Of a stretch of DNA of 64,000 nucleotides, positions 43,871 through 52,367 are shown piece by piece. The DNA lies in assembly GCA_024233115.1 (NCBI GenBank), contig JACKQB010000003.1:664121-728120 (forward strand), given 5' to 3'. The translations under genes and the position numbers were made by a program. This stretch comes from Akkermansiaceae bacterium (GTDB taxonomy: Bacteria > Verrucomicrobiota > Verrucomicrobiia > Verrucomicrobiales > Akkermansiaceae). Numbering within the stretch: position 1 is the first letter of the stretch; each line of letters opens with the position of its first letter. The notes beneath the pieces were generated by a model. It saw nothing but the letters and a program-made list of their open reading frames with translations, searched no databases and was not told where the DNA came from.

Positions 43871-46065
43871 TATATGTTAGAAGCAATCGTGGCCAGCAGG
43901 GCACGCAATCCTGAGATGGAGGTTCGGTGTTCAGCGCGGGTAGAGCCACCGCCCACCTTGACCGTGTGCAGGTGAACCGAATCGGGGGGTGTTATGGCAA
44001 ACATATTTTCGTCTGTCTGATCGTCTCCCGCAGCCAGGGCAATACTGGGCCGCCAGTCTTTGATCAGGAAATCGGCGGCCACCCCCTTGTTGACTAACTG
44101 ACTGGCGATTTCAACGATTTTCTGGCCGTGGTGCACTGAAACGGGAAGGTTGGCGGTGATTGAAGTAAGCTCGGACAACAATCCTTTAGCACGCCATGTG
44201 CCAAATTCGGGGTCAGCCTGGCGATAATGCCAAACCACCGATGACTTCTTGTCCTCTATTCCACTGCCTGGAGTAAGGGTCACAGCCCACTCAAGGTGTG
44301 GCAGCACCGCGCTTTTCCACGAAGTGTCGGCGCGATCATCGAGCACCGCCCAACCATCGCTGCCTAGACGCTTCCAGAAGTAGCCGTGCTCCGCAACGAG
44401 ATCTATCGCCAGATGCCCGAAATGCTTTTCTAGAAAATCCTTGGGCCTGCCACTGATAACGGCCAGATTCACCTGCGGATGCCTGCTCAGCTTTTCCAAC
44501 AAATCCAGAACCTCCTGCTCGGGGACTGCATCTTCGGGCCGATCCACAAACCCTCGCAGGGTGCCATCGTAATCGAGCAGCAAGGCGATTTTTTCCCCCT
44601 TCGCGACCCGCTCGATCATTTCCTTACCGACCTCGGCGAGTGTTTCGTGGGCAGTCGAAGAAGTCCCCACGTCGCCCAGGCCTTCGAGATCGGAGAGAAA
44701 GCGCTTTGCCCAGGCTCCAGCATCGTTACGCGCCAGCCGGTCCTGCATGGCCCGAACCCGGTGCCACATTTCCGTATCAGACATCGCGAGTGCTTGCTCA
44801 ACGGTTTTGGCCACGCCGTGGGTATCGTGTGGATTGACCAGAAGAGCATGCGACATCTCTTGTGCTGCCCCGGCAAACTCACTGAGGATCAGGACACCGG
44901 CGCGCGCGTTGTGTTTTTGCCTTTTGCAGTCGATATATTCCTTGGCGACCAAATTCATTCCGTCGATGGTGGGTGTCACCATACAAACATCCGCCAAGGC
45001 ATAAAAGGCGGCGAGTTCCTCCATGGGGAAACCACGGTGTAAAAACTGCACCGGCGAGTGCCCCACCTCGCCATAGTCACCGTTGATCGCACCCACTTCA
45101 CGTTGCACAATCTCTGTGAGTTCATCGTATTCCTCGACCCCGACGCGTGAGGGCACCGCGATAATGACAAAATTGACCTTCGACCTCTGATCAGGGTTTT
45201 CCTTGAGAAAATGGCGGATCGCTTCGAGTTTTTGGGGCACCCCCTTGGTATAATCAAGCCGCTCAACGCTGAGTAACAACTTCCCGTCGCCAATGCGTTC
45301 GGCGTGTTCGGCCAGGGCTTTGCGGTAGGCCTCGCTTTCCATGGCCTTGTGGAAACCGGTGCGATTGTGCCCGATCGGATAGACACCGTAGCGGACTTGG
45401 CGCCGACCGTGCCAAATCCCCTCCGGGTCTCCCTCGATACCAAGGATACGCAGAAGCGACGACCTGAAGTGACGGAGGTAATTGTAGGTGTGGAAGCCAA
45501 TCAAATCGCAGCCGAGCAGGCCGTGGAGAATTTCCTGCCGGTCCGGGATGGCACGGAAAACTTCACTGGACGGGAAGGGCGTGTGCAGGAAAAAACCAAT
45601 TTTCAAATCAGGCCTCAACGCACGCAGCATCGCCGGGAGTAGGAATAAATGGTAGTCGTGCAGCCAGACCTGGCCATTCTGGTCGGCATCGCGGGCGACA
45701 ACTTGGGCGAATTTCCTATTCACTGCGCGGTATGCATCCATCCATTGAGGATCGAATTTCGCCCGGTCCACCATGTAGTGCAACATCGGCCACAGCGTCG
45801 AATTCGAATAACCTTCATAATATCCGTTTAACTCTGCATGAGTCAGCAACACGGGCTGGACGTCGACTTCACCGAGCTGTCTCTGGTAGGCCTCGGGGTC
45901 TTCGAGGTCTTCCTCGCACACGCCGCCCCAACCGATCCATGAGAAATCGCCTTCGATACCAGCCCCCTCAAGAGCTGAGGCGAGACCTCCTGTTGTGCGC
46001 TCAACCTCACCGGCGTCATTGATGCGGATCGGAAGCCTGTTAGAAACAAGGGTAAGATGTGACAT
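43870..46065 (-). CDS. Bifunctional trehalose-6-phosphate synthase/phosphatase
   Basis: Makes trehalose-6-phosphate from UDP-glucose and glucose-6-phosphate and then dephosphorylates it. The 731-residue protein fuses a GT20 OtsA domain (residues 1-about 480) with an OtsB HAD phosphatase (about 495-731). OtsA landmarks: LVSNRLPI, GGLASALEG, WLHDYHLFLLPAMLR, FFLHTPFPSSEVFR, ERLDYTKGVPQKLEAI and DGMNLVAKEYI. OtsB landmarks: LLLDYDGTLRGF, AVISGRPKDFLE and AAGDDQTDENMF. Both active sites look intact. The usual bacterial arrangement is two genes; fusions occur in eukaryotes and several bacterial phyla. The GH15 gene overlaps its stop. Confidence 0.93.
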   Translation of the reverse strand: MSHLTLVSNRLPIRINDAGEVERTTGGLASALEGAGIEGDFSWIGWGGVCEEDLEDPEAYQRQLGEVDVQPVLLTHAELNGYYEGYSNSTLWPMLHYMVDRAKFDPQWMDAYRAVNRKFAQVVARDADQNGQVWLHDYHLFLLPAMLRALRPDLKIGFFLHTPFPSSEVFRAIPDRQEILHGLLGCDLIGFHTYNYLRHFRSSLLRILGIEGDPEGIWHGRRQVRYGVYPIGHNRTGFHKAMESEAYRKALAEHAERIGDGKLLLSVERLDYTKGVPQKLEAIRHFLKENPDQRSKVNFVIIAVPSRVGVEEYDELTEIVQREVGAINGDYGEVGHSPVQFLHRGFPMEELAAFYALADVCMVTPTIDGMNLVAKEYIDCKRQKHNARAGVLILSEFAGAAQEMSHALLVNPHDTHGVAKTVEQALAMSDTEMWHRVRAMQDRLARNDAGAWAKRFLSDLEGLGDVGTSSTAHETLAEVGKEMIERVAKGEKIALLLDYDGTLRGFVDRPEDAVPEQEVLDLLEKLSRHPQVNLAVISGRPKDFLEKHFGHLAIDLVAEHGYFWKRLGSDGWAVLDDRADTSWKSAVLPHLEWAVTLTPGSGIEDKKSSVVWHYRQADPEFGTWRAKGLLSELTSITANLPVSVHHGQKIVEIASQLVNKGVAADFLIKDWRPSIALAAGDDQTDENMFAITPPDSVHLHTVKVGGGSTRAEHRTSISGLRALLATIASNI

Positions 46066-46125
46066 ACCCCTACCGTGAAGGATCAGGCGCGGATGTCCAC
46101 CATCATTCTTGCCACATCTGTCAGC

Positions 46126-46545
46126 TCACGCACCAACCACGGAAACACTGACCTTCCGGTGGTGAGAGGCGCGGCGGTGTTCGAACAGGAAAATCCCCTG
46201 CCAGGTGCCGAGTGTCATCCGGCCGTTGATGACGGGGATGACCTCGCTACTCCGGGTAAGGGCCATGCGGATGTGGGACGGCATATCATCGGGGCCTTCG
46301 TAGGTGTGGATGAAATACGGCGTATCCTCTGGCACCAGATGGTCGAAAAACGCCTCCAGGTCAGTCCGGGCCGACGGATCGGCATTCTCCATGATCACCA
46401 GGCTGGCACTGGTGTGCTGGACAAAAACGGTGACCGTCCCCGTTGCCACCCCGGCCTCAGCGACGATGCGGGTAATCTCATCGGTGATTTCATACGTCCC
46501 CTTCCCCTGTGTGCGCAGGGTGAATTCTGACGAGTGGGCACTCAC
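46126..46545 (-). CDS. YjbQ family (UPF0047) protein
   Basis: Small conserved protein of 139 residues of the YjbQ family, linked to weak thiamine-phosphate synthase activity in E. coli, with the true role unsettled. Landmarks: YEITDEITRIVAEAGVATGT, FVQHTSASLVIMENADPSA, YEGPDDMPSHIRMAL and MTLGTWQGIFLFEHR; the His/Asp residues of the metal pocket are present. It uses a GTG start at 46545; an upstream ATG is out of frame. It lies 60 bases upstream of the trehalose gene and 30 bases downstream of PPK2. Confidence 0.92.
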   Translation of the reverse strand: MSAHSSEFTLRTQGKGTYEITDEITRIVAEAGVATGTVTVFVQHTSASLVIMENADPSARTDLEAFFDHLVPEDTPYFIHTYEGPDDMPSHIRMALTRSSEVIPVINGRMTLGTWQGIFLFEHRRASHHRKVSVSVVGA

Positions 46546-46575
46546 TGTTGCATGGTGGAATTTCCGACCCGCCAG

Positions 46576-47400
46576 TTAGTCGATGATGATGTCCTCGGCG
46601 ATCCAGTCGGATATGGGGAACTCCATGTTCAGCTCCTTGAGGGTATCGACCATGATCCGTGCGACCACGAGGTTGCGATACCATTTCCTGTCGGCCGGAA
46701 TAATGTGCCAGGGGGCATACTTGGTTCCCGTTTCAGAAATAACATCCTCGTATACCTCCTGGAACTCCTCCCATCGGGCGCGGTCTTTGAGGTCGTCCGG
46801 GTTAAATTTCCAGTGTTTGGCCGGATTATCCAGCCTGGCCTGAAGGCGTCTTTTTTGTTCCTCCTTGGAGATGTTGAGGAAGAGCTTGATAATGGTTGTG
46901 CCCTCCTCAACGAGCATCCTCTCAAACTCGACGATGTGCCGGTAGCGGGGTTTCCACACACTCTTGGGGTAAATGTTCTTCACCCTGACCGCGAGGATGT
47001 CCTCGTAGTGACTGCGGTTGAAAACAACAATCTCACCATTGTGCGGCACCTTCTTGTGGACGCGCCAGAGGAAATCGTGCGCAAGCTCCTCCTCGTTGGG
47101 TTTTTTGAACGGCTCGACATGAATCCCCTGCGGGTCGACTTTGGAAAAGACGCTCTTCACCGTGCCGTCCTTCCCCCCTGTGTCCATCGCCTGGATGACC
47201 ACAAGAATACGGTGTTTCCCTTCGGCATAGAGCCTGTTCTGCAAATCCTTCAGCTCGCTTGTGAGCTGGCTAAGAAACGGCGCATGATCCTCCTTGCTAC
47301 CATGGCCAAAGAGGGATTTATCATCAGTCGGGTGATCTTTCAGACGAAACTTGCCTTTGTGACAAACACGGTATTTCTCTAGGGCTCCTTGAACTGGCAT
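46576..47400 (-). CDS. Polyphosphate kinase 2 family protein
   Basis: Transfers phosphate between polyphosphate and nucleotides. The 274-residue one-domain PPK2 has Walker A VIQAMDTGGKDGTVKSVF (near residue 68), the lid and acceptor segment PHNGEIVVFNRSHYEDIL (near 120), RRLQARLDNPAKHWKFNPDD and KYAPWHIIPADRKWYRNLVV. The length and RLDNPAKHWKF block suit the AMP/NDP-phosphorylating single-domain classes; which class it belongs to needs a tree. It is probably the first gene of a unit with YjbQ, trehalose synthase/phosphatase and GH15, linking energy stores and stress protection. Confidence 0.92.
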   Translation of the reverse strand: MPVQGALEKYRVCHKGKFRLKDHPTDDKSLFGHGSKEDHAPFLSQLTSELKDLQNRLYAEGKHRILVVIQAMDTGGKDGTVKSVFSKVDPQGIHVEPFKKPNEEELAHDFLWRVHKKVPHNGEIVVFNRSHYEDILAVRVKNIYPKSVWKPRYRHIVEFERMLVEEGTTIIKLFLNISKEEQKRRLQARLDNPAKHWKFNPDDLKDRARWEEFQEVYEDVISETGTKYAPWHIIPADRKWYRNLVVARIMVDTLKELNMEFPISDWIAEDIIID

Positions 47401-47467
47401 GTCTGCATACTCTCAAATCCCCGGCCTTGATGGCAAGAGATAAAGCTCCCTTAATGCCCGATGACCA

Positions 47468-48346
47468 TTATATCGCGGTTCCCGTCGTCGCTGCCTCCAC
47501 CCGGAAATCGGCGAGCAGAGCCTTGAACACCTCGCCTGGAACGCCGTCACCGATCGGGCGGTCGTCCACTTTGACCACGGGGATCACCTCGGCGGCGGTT
47601 CCGGTCAGGAAGACCTCGTCAGCGGTGTAGATATCGTACCGGGTCAGGGTGTCTTCGATGATTTCGATATCGAGCTTCTCGCAGAGATCAAAAATGACAC
47701 TGCGCGTAATACCGTCGAGGGCGCCATCACTGATCTTCGGCGTGATAATCACTCCATTTTTCACGATGAAAACCGTATCCCCCGTGCACTCGGCCACGGT
47801 ACCGGCGTCGTTGAGCATCAGGCCTTCCATCACCCCGGCCTTGATACACTCAATCTTCGCCATGATGTTGTTGAGATAGTTCAACGACTTCACCTGCGGG
47901 CTCAGCGTCGCATGGCTGGGGCGGCGGGTGGAACAGGTGATCAGCTCCAAGCCTTTTTCATAACATGCATCCGGGTAGAGCTGGATGGACGCGGCGATGC
48001 AGAACATCGAGGGCTTTTCACAGAGGAAGGGATTGAGTCCCAGCCCTCCGCTTCCGCGGGTTACGACCAGTCGCACATAGCCATCGGTCAGCCCGTTGGC
48101 ACGGATGGTATCACAAACGATGTCGCAGACTTCCTGCTCGGACCATGGCATTTTCAAAAGAATCGCGCGGGCGGACAGGAACAGGCGCTCAATGTGTTCC
48201 ACCAGACGGAATACACGACCGTTGTAGAAACGGATCCCTTCGAAGATACCATCGCCATACAGCAAGCCGTGGTCAAAGACGGAGACCTTGGCTTCGGATT
48301 CATCGAGGAGTTGGCCGTCAAGCCAGATTTTTTTGGAATCGCTCAT
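47468..48346 (-). CDS. ilvE: Branched-chain amino acid aminotransferase
   Basis: Class IV PLP aminotransferase for the last step of valine, leucine and isoleucine synthesis. The 292-residue protein shows SVFDHGLLYGDGIFEGIRFY (near residue 22), VRLVVTRGSGGLGLNP, the PLP-lysine region VKSLNYLNNIMAKIE (near 155) and DEVFLTGTAAEVIPVVKVDD. A D-amino-acid or 4-amino-4-deoxychorismate enzyme is less likely given the length and motifs. It lies 67 bases upstream of PPK2 on the same strand. Confidence 0.92.
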   Translation of the reverse strand: MSDSKKIWLDGQLLDESEAKVSVFDHGLLYGDGIFEGIRFYNGRVFRLVEHIERLFLSARAILLKMPWSEQEVCDIVCDTIRANGLTDGYVRLVVTRGSGGLGLNPFLCEKPSMFCIAASIQLYPDACYEKGLELITCSTRRPSHATLSPQVKSLNYLNNIMAKIECIKAGVMEGLMLNDAGTVAECTGDTVFIVKNGVIITPKISDGALDGITRSVIFDLCEKLDIEIIEDTLTRYDIYTADEVFLTGTAAEVIPVVKVDDRPIGDGVPGEVFKALLADFRVEAATTGTAI

Positions 48347-48469
48347 GGGTGTGTCGTTATGGGTTATTCGTTATCAGCAATTAATAGAATGAGACGCCGG
48401 GTGCCGTCTGGATGGTGGATTTCCCGGCGGGGTTAAAGCACGGATTTACGGATTTGAACACGTCTTTTT

Positions 48470-49156
48470 TCATGCCATGACAGCATCCTTGCCAATGATT
48501 CCATCCTTGATGACCAGTTTCCTGTCGCCGTGGACCGCCAAGCCCTCATCGTGGGTGACAACCACAAGTGTCGCGTCGTCTTCATCGGCCAATGACAGCA
48601 GCATATCCATCACCTGGGAGCCGTTCCTTGAGTCGAGGTTTCCGGTCGGCTCATCGGCAAAGATAATCTGGGGTGAATTCACCAGGGCGCGGGCGATGGC
48701 CACCCGTTGCTGCTCACCGCCACTGAGTTCCGCCGGCAGGTGGTCGATCCGTTTGGCCAGTCCGACCCGCTCAAGTGACTCCTGGGCCTTGGCGATGAGG
48801 TCCCTTCCTCCGATCATGGCGGGAACCATGACATTCTCCAATGCCGTCAACTCGGGCATCAGATAGTAGTTTTGAAAAATATACGCCATCTTCCGGTTGC
48901 GGACCTCTGCCTGCTGCCGACGGCTCATCGTATAGAGATTGGCACCGTCCACCCAGACGCTCCCCTGCTCGGGTTTTTCGAGGCCGGCGAGTATATACAT
49001 CAGGGTGGTTTTCCCCGCTCCACTCGGGCCACAGAGAAACACCTTCTCACCACGGTGGATATCGAGGTCGATTCCGTGTAACACCTCAACACGTTTTTTC
49101 CCCACCGAATATCCACGGTGCAAGTTCTCAGCTTTGATCCATGCAGGACTGTCCAT
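48470..49156 (-). CDS. ABC transporter ATP-binding protein, LolD-like
   Basis: ATPase subunit of the MacB/LolD type, 228 residues. Walker A GPSGAGKTTLMYILAGLE (residues about 41-58), Q-loop YIFQNYYLMPELTALENV, signature LSGGEQQRVAIARALVN, Walker B IIFADEPTGNLDSR and switch VVTHDEG are intact. LolD extracts lipoproteins from the inner membrane together with LolC/E, but no permease gene adjoins, so assignment rests on sequence type alone. It is divergent from manA with an 83-base gap. Confidence 0.88.
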   Translation of the reverse strand: MDSPAWIKAENLHRGYSVGKKRVEVLHGIDLDIHRGEKVFLCGPSGAGKTTLMYILAGLEKPEQGSVWVDGANLYTMSRRQQAEVRNRKMAYIFQNYYLMPELTALENVMVPAMIGGRDLIAKAQESLERVGLAKRIDHLPAELSGGEQQRVAIARALVNSPQIIFADEPTGNLDSRNGSQVMDMLLSLADEDDATLVVVTHDEGLAVHGDRKLVIKDGIIGKDAVMA

Positions 49157-49239
49157 GCAGGTGATTTAGTCGATCCCACGGCAGATGCGAATAATTTTCT
49201 CGGTAAAACTTGGAAAAAACCACCACCTCCACTATTTCT

Positions 49240-50184
49240 ATGCCCATGCAGGTCATCACTTTCACCCCACTCTATATGGAGCGCGTCTGGGGGGGGCGCG
49301 AACTGGAGAAGGTCTACGGCAGGGAGCTGCCCACCGCTGACCTGCCGTACGGCGAGTCATGGGAAATGACCGACAGGACCGGCGAGCAGTCGATCGTCAA
49401 CCACGGCCCACTGACGGGAAAATCCCTCGGCGAGCTCTGGCAACACCAGCGCGAGGAGATTTTCGGCCCCGGCTTCGAAAACGAGACTCGTTTCCCGCTT
49501 CTTATCAAGATTCTCGATGCCCGCGACGACCTCTCCATCCAAGTGCACCCGCCCACGGAAATCGCTCCCGGCCTGGGGGGCGAGCCGAAAACCGAAATGT
49601 GGTACATCGCGGCTGCCACACCGGACGCCAAGCTTTACGTCGGTTTGAAAAGCGGCGTCCGCAAAGAGGATTTCCAGCAGGCCATTGACAAGGGCACCGT
49701 CGACAAGGTCGTACATGCCATTCATCCACAGGCGGGCGATTCGATCTTCATCCCGTCAGGCCGGCTGCACGCCATCGGGGCGGGTTTGCTGATCTATGAA
49801 ATCCAGCAAAACTCGGACACCACCTACCGGGTGTTCGACTGGAACCGCATGGGGCTCGATGGCCACCCGCGCGAACTCCACGTCGAGGCGTCGATGCAAT
49901 GTATCGACTTTGATGACGTCGAGCCGAGCATGGACACCCCTGATGGTGTGACCCTGGCAACCTGCCCGTTTTTCCAGGTCGACCGACTTGTCCTCAGGGC
50001 CGGCACCAGCGTCGGCAATCCTGATCCTGAACGTTTTTCTATTGTGACCGTCGTCAGCGGTGAGCTAGAGTCGGCTGATGGCCGCAAACATGTGGCAGGT
50101 GACTTCCTGCTGATGCCACGCGGCACGGCCCCCCTGACTGTTAAAAATGACACCACCCTCTTGCAGACGACGGTTCCCCGTTAG
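49240..50184 (+). CDS. manA: Class I mannose-6-phosphate isomerase
   Basis: Zinc enzyme interconverting mannose-6-phosphate and fructose-6-phosphate. The 314-residue product is the short bacterial type with LYMERVWGGRELEKVYGREL near the N-terminus, the metal site LSIQVHPP then EMWYIA (near residues 94 and 113), and SIFIPSGRLHAIGAGLLIYE with IQQNSDTTYRVFDWNR (near 170-205). The ATG at 49240 was chosen; another in-frame ATG lies two codons later. The peptidase-like gene overlaps its end by 38 bases. Confidence 0.93.
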   Translation: MPMQVITFTPLYMERVWGGRELEKVYGRELPTADLPYGESWEMTDRTGEQSIVNHGPLTGKSLGELWQHQREEIFGPGFENETRFPLLIKILDARDDLSIQVHPPTEIAPGLGGEPKTEMWYIAAATPDAKLYVGLKSGVRKEDFQQAIDKGTVDKVVHAIHPQAGDSIFIPSGRLHAIGAGLLIYEIQQNSDTTYRVFDWNRMGLDGHPRELHVEASMQCIDFDDVEPSMDTPDGVTLATCPFFQVDRLVLRAGTSVGNPDPERFSIVTVVSGELESADGRKHVAGDFLLMPRGTAPLTVKNDTTLLQTTVPR

Positions 50185-51175
50185 ACCACTCCTGTTCACG
50201 TTGATGTCAATGGGCGGCTGCGTCAACGGCCAGGTGACGGATGCCGCGGACTCATGGCCGACATCATTCCGGCCCATACAACCGGCTGTGATCAAGCTGA
50301 TCCGGAGCGGGGGAGATGGTCGGGATTTCATCTACAGGACCAAGCATTTTGAGCTCCACTCTGCAACGGCACTCAGCGAGCATCACCTCTCCCAGTTTGC
50401 CACCACGGCGGAATCGGTTCCCTCGGTCCTCTCACGTCTCCCCCTGCCCCTGCTCGGCATGCCGACAAGCTCATCGGGAAAACAAAACCCCGCAAAGGTC
50501 CTTATCTATCCCGACGAGGAATCATTCGTGCAAGCGGGAGGAGCCCAAGGGGCTGCCGGCTACTACAGTGGCAGGAAACAGGCAATCCTGCTGCGGGCGG
50601 ATACCTTCCTCAGGGTAAAACCACCCCCGGGAAGCAGGTTGCCACCGAAAGCTGATTACGATCTGTTAGTCCACGAGTTCACCCACCTCTGCATGCACCG
50701 TGACCTCGCATACTTGCCGGTTTGGTTTACCGAGGGCACCGCAGAATACATCGCAGCCACACACGAAAACAGAGGGGTCTACCAGTTTGGCAACGTCAGC
50801 TTATTGATTAGCCGGCATATCAAAAGACACCTGCCACTCGATAAAGAACACATCATACTCCCGGGAATCGTCGAAACCATGGCACTCAGTCACAACACAT
50901 GGCGGGCACATGTGGAATCCGGCCCGGCCGAGGATGTCTACCGCAACTATGCCACTTCGCTGCTTCTCACACATTACCTGTTTCATGGCGGTGCGGAGAG
51001 GCGGCATGCCACGCGGTTGTTCTTGGAAAAAATACGCCAGCGCAAGGCCCTCGCCCAACAAGTGGAAATCCTCATTCCCGCAGCCAGCAGGGAAACGTTG
51101 CAAAAAAACATCGTCGATTACTGGAAGACACGCGGACTCCGAATCAAGTTCCAGCCCATACCCGATCCCCGGTAA
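50147..51175 (+). CDS. Exported zinc-peptidase-like protein (HExxH)
   Basis: A 342-residue protein with a short basic N-terminus and hydrophobic signal (RPLLFTLMSMGGC), followed by a gluzincin-like domain. The motif LLVHEFTHLCMHRD (near residue 178) supplies HExxH, and WFTEGTAEYIA 20 residues later supplies the third-ligand Glu, as in peptidase-MA-like (DUF1570-type) proteins. A Cys near the signal end could be lipidated, though the box is not canonical. Substrate unknown. It starts within manA, suggesting translational coupling. Confidence 0.75.
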   Translation: MTPPSCRRRFPVRPLLFTLMSMGGCVNGQVTDAADSWPTSFRPIQPAVIKLIRSGGDGRDFIYRTKHFELHSATALSEHHLSQFATTAESVPSVLSRLPLPLLGMPTSSSGKQNPAKVLIYPDEESFVQAGGAQGAAGYYSGRKQAILLRADTFLRVKPPPGSRLPPKADYDLLVHEFTHLCMHRDLAYLPVWFTEGTAEYIAATHENRGVYQFGNVSLLISRHIKRHLPLDKEHIILPGIVETMALSHNTWRAHVESGPAEDVYRNYATSLLLTHYLFHGGAERRHATRLFLEKIRQRKALAQQVEILIPAASRETLQKNIVDYWKTRGLRIKFQPIPDPR

Positions 51176-51311
51176 AGCATTGGTTTCACCGGGTCCACCC
51201 CGCTTCTTTCACCGCAGGCGTTATAAAACGGCCCCTATTTTCTCATCATTTCCCTGATGGCAATTCTGCAAATGTGACTTATACTCGCACATCAACCCTC
51301 CAAACCAGTGT

Positions 51312-51929
51312 ATGAGCTCGACAGATCCATCTTCAAACAACCCCACCGTCCGCCCTCGCAGTGGTAAGCGCAAAATCCTGATCATCATCGGGGTGACGGC
51401 ACTCCTTGTGGTCTCCGCAGGAGCTGCTTATTACTGGTGGAGCAACCGCCCGATCACACCTGTCATCCTGGACACCGCCGAGCAGCGGGCACTCGACACC
51501 AAGATGGAAGTCGTGCAGGAACGCACCTACGAGCCAGGAGAAAAAGTCATCACCCTCACCGAACGGGAAGTGAATGCCCTGTTTCACCACAATACCGGGC
51601 TCGGGGACAAAGTTAGGTTTGAACTGGCTGATGACGCCCTGCATGCGCGCATCCACACCGACCTCGATCCAGATATCCCCGTAGTCGGAGGTCATACGCT
51701 TAAAGCGAAAGCCCGGTTCAAACTAACCGACCCGGAAAACAATCCGGCCATCATTCTGGATGACCTGACAGTCTGGGGCATCTCACTGCCAAACGCATGG
51801 CTCGCCGACCTCAAAGGCAAGAACCTTATCTCCAACCTGGGTATCGACATGACCAATAACCGCATCGCGGCCGGCATCAGGGACATCAGCGTGGATCACG
51901 GAAAAATCACCATCCAGCTCGCGGAATAA
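51312..51929 (+). CDS. Membrane-anchored hypothetical protein
   Basis: Not recognised. A 205-residue protein with a basic N-terminus, one transmembrane helix (residues about 21-43, ILIIIGVTALLVVSAGAAYY) and a periplasmic beta-rich domain. Within it VITLTEREVNALFHHN, LHARIHTDLDPDIPVVGG and WGISLPNAWLADLKGKN suggest a lipid-binding-like (SRPBCC- or DUF2993-type) fold; this is only an impression. It is preceded by a 136-base gap and has no close operon partner. Confidence 0.65.
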   Translation: MSSTDPSSNNPTVRPRSGKRKILIIIGVTALLVVSAGAAYYWWSNRPITPVILDTAEQRALDTKMEVVQERTYEPGEKVITLTEREVNALFHHNTGLGDKVRFELADDALHARIHTDLDPDIPVVGGHTLKAKARFKLTDPENNPAIILDDLTVWGISLPNAWLADLKGKNLISNLGIDMTNNRIAAGIRDISVDHGKITIQLAE

Positions 51930-52367
51930 CAGGGGATGGAGCGAGGACTTACCGCCCGCCTCCACCTGTCATGTCCAGATTCAGGCGGGATGGCGCATAA
52001 CTGTCGGGCGGCGTGGGAAAAAACCCACTCAAAAAAAGACATTGCATAACCGGGGGCTTTCCTTCATAGTTCCCCCGTCTGGACGATCTGGCGGTCAGAA
52101 CTTTTCTTTCTCCGCCAACTTCCGCCGACGAGGATTTCACCTCCTAGGGCTCGCGAACTTGAACGCCCCAATTGGACGTGACCACCAAGCCAGCCACGGC
52201 GCAAATCATTGCCCTGAGACACCATCCCATGCCCTCGGCATCGAAACCCCGCAATTTTCTCATCCCATTTCCAGGAATGGAGTGATCCAGTATCCAAGGA
52301 GAAACAATTGCCCCCCTCTCTGACCCTTTCACCACCCAATATTTCCATTTAATGCACCACCCCATCT
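51930..52367. other. Long leader region upstream of rho
   Basis: 438 bases without a supported gene. Its right half (about 52180-52367) is C-rich and G-poor, e.g. GACACCATCCCATGCCCTC and CCCCCTCTCTGACCCTTTC, which is the composition of Rho-utilisation (rut) sequences. This is where an autoregulatory leader would lie. GTGGGAAAAAACCCAC at about 52014-52030 is a small stem but is followed by A residues on this strand. Confidence 0.45.
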
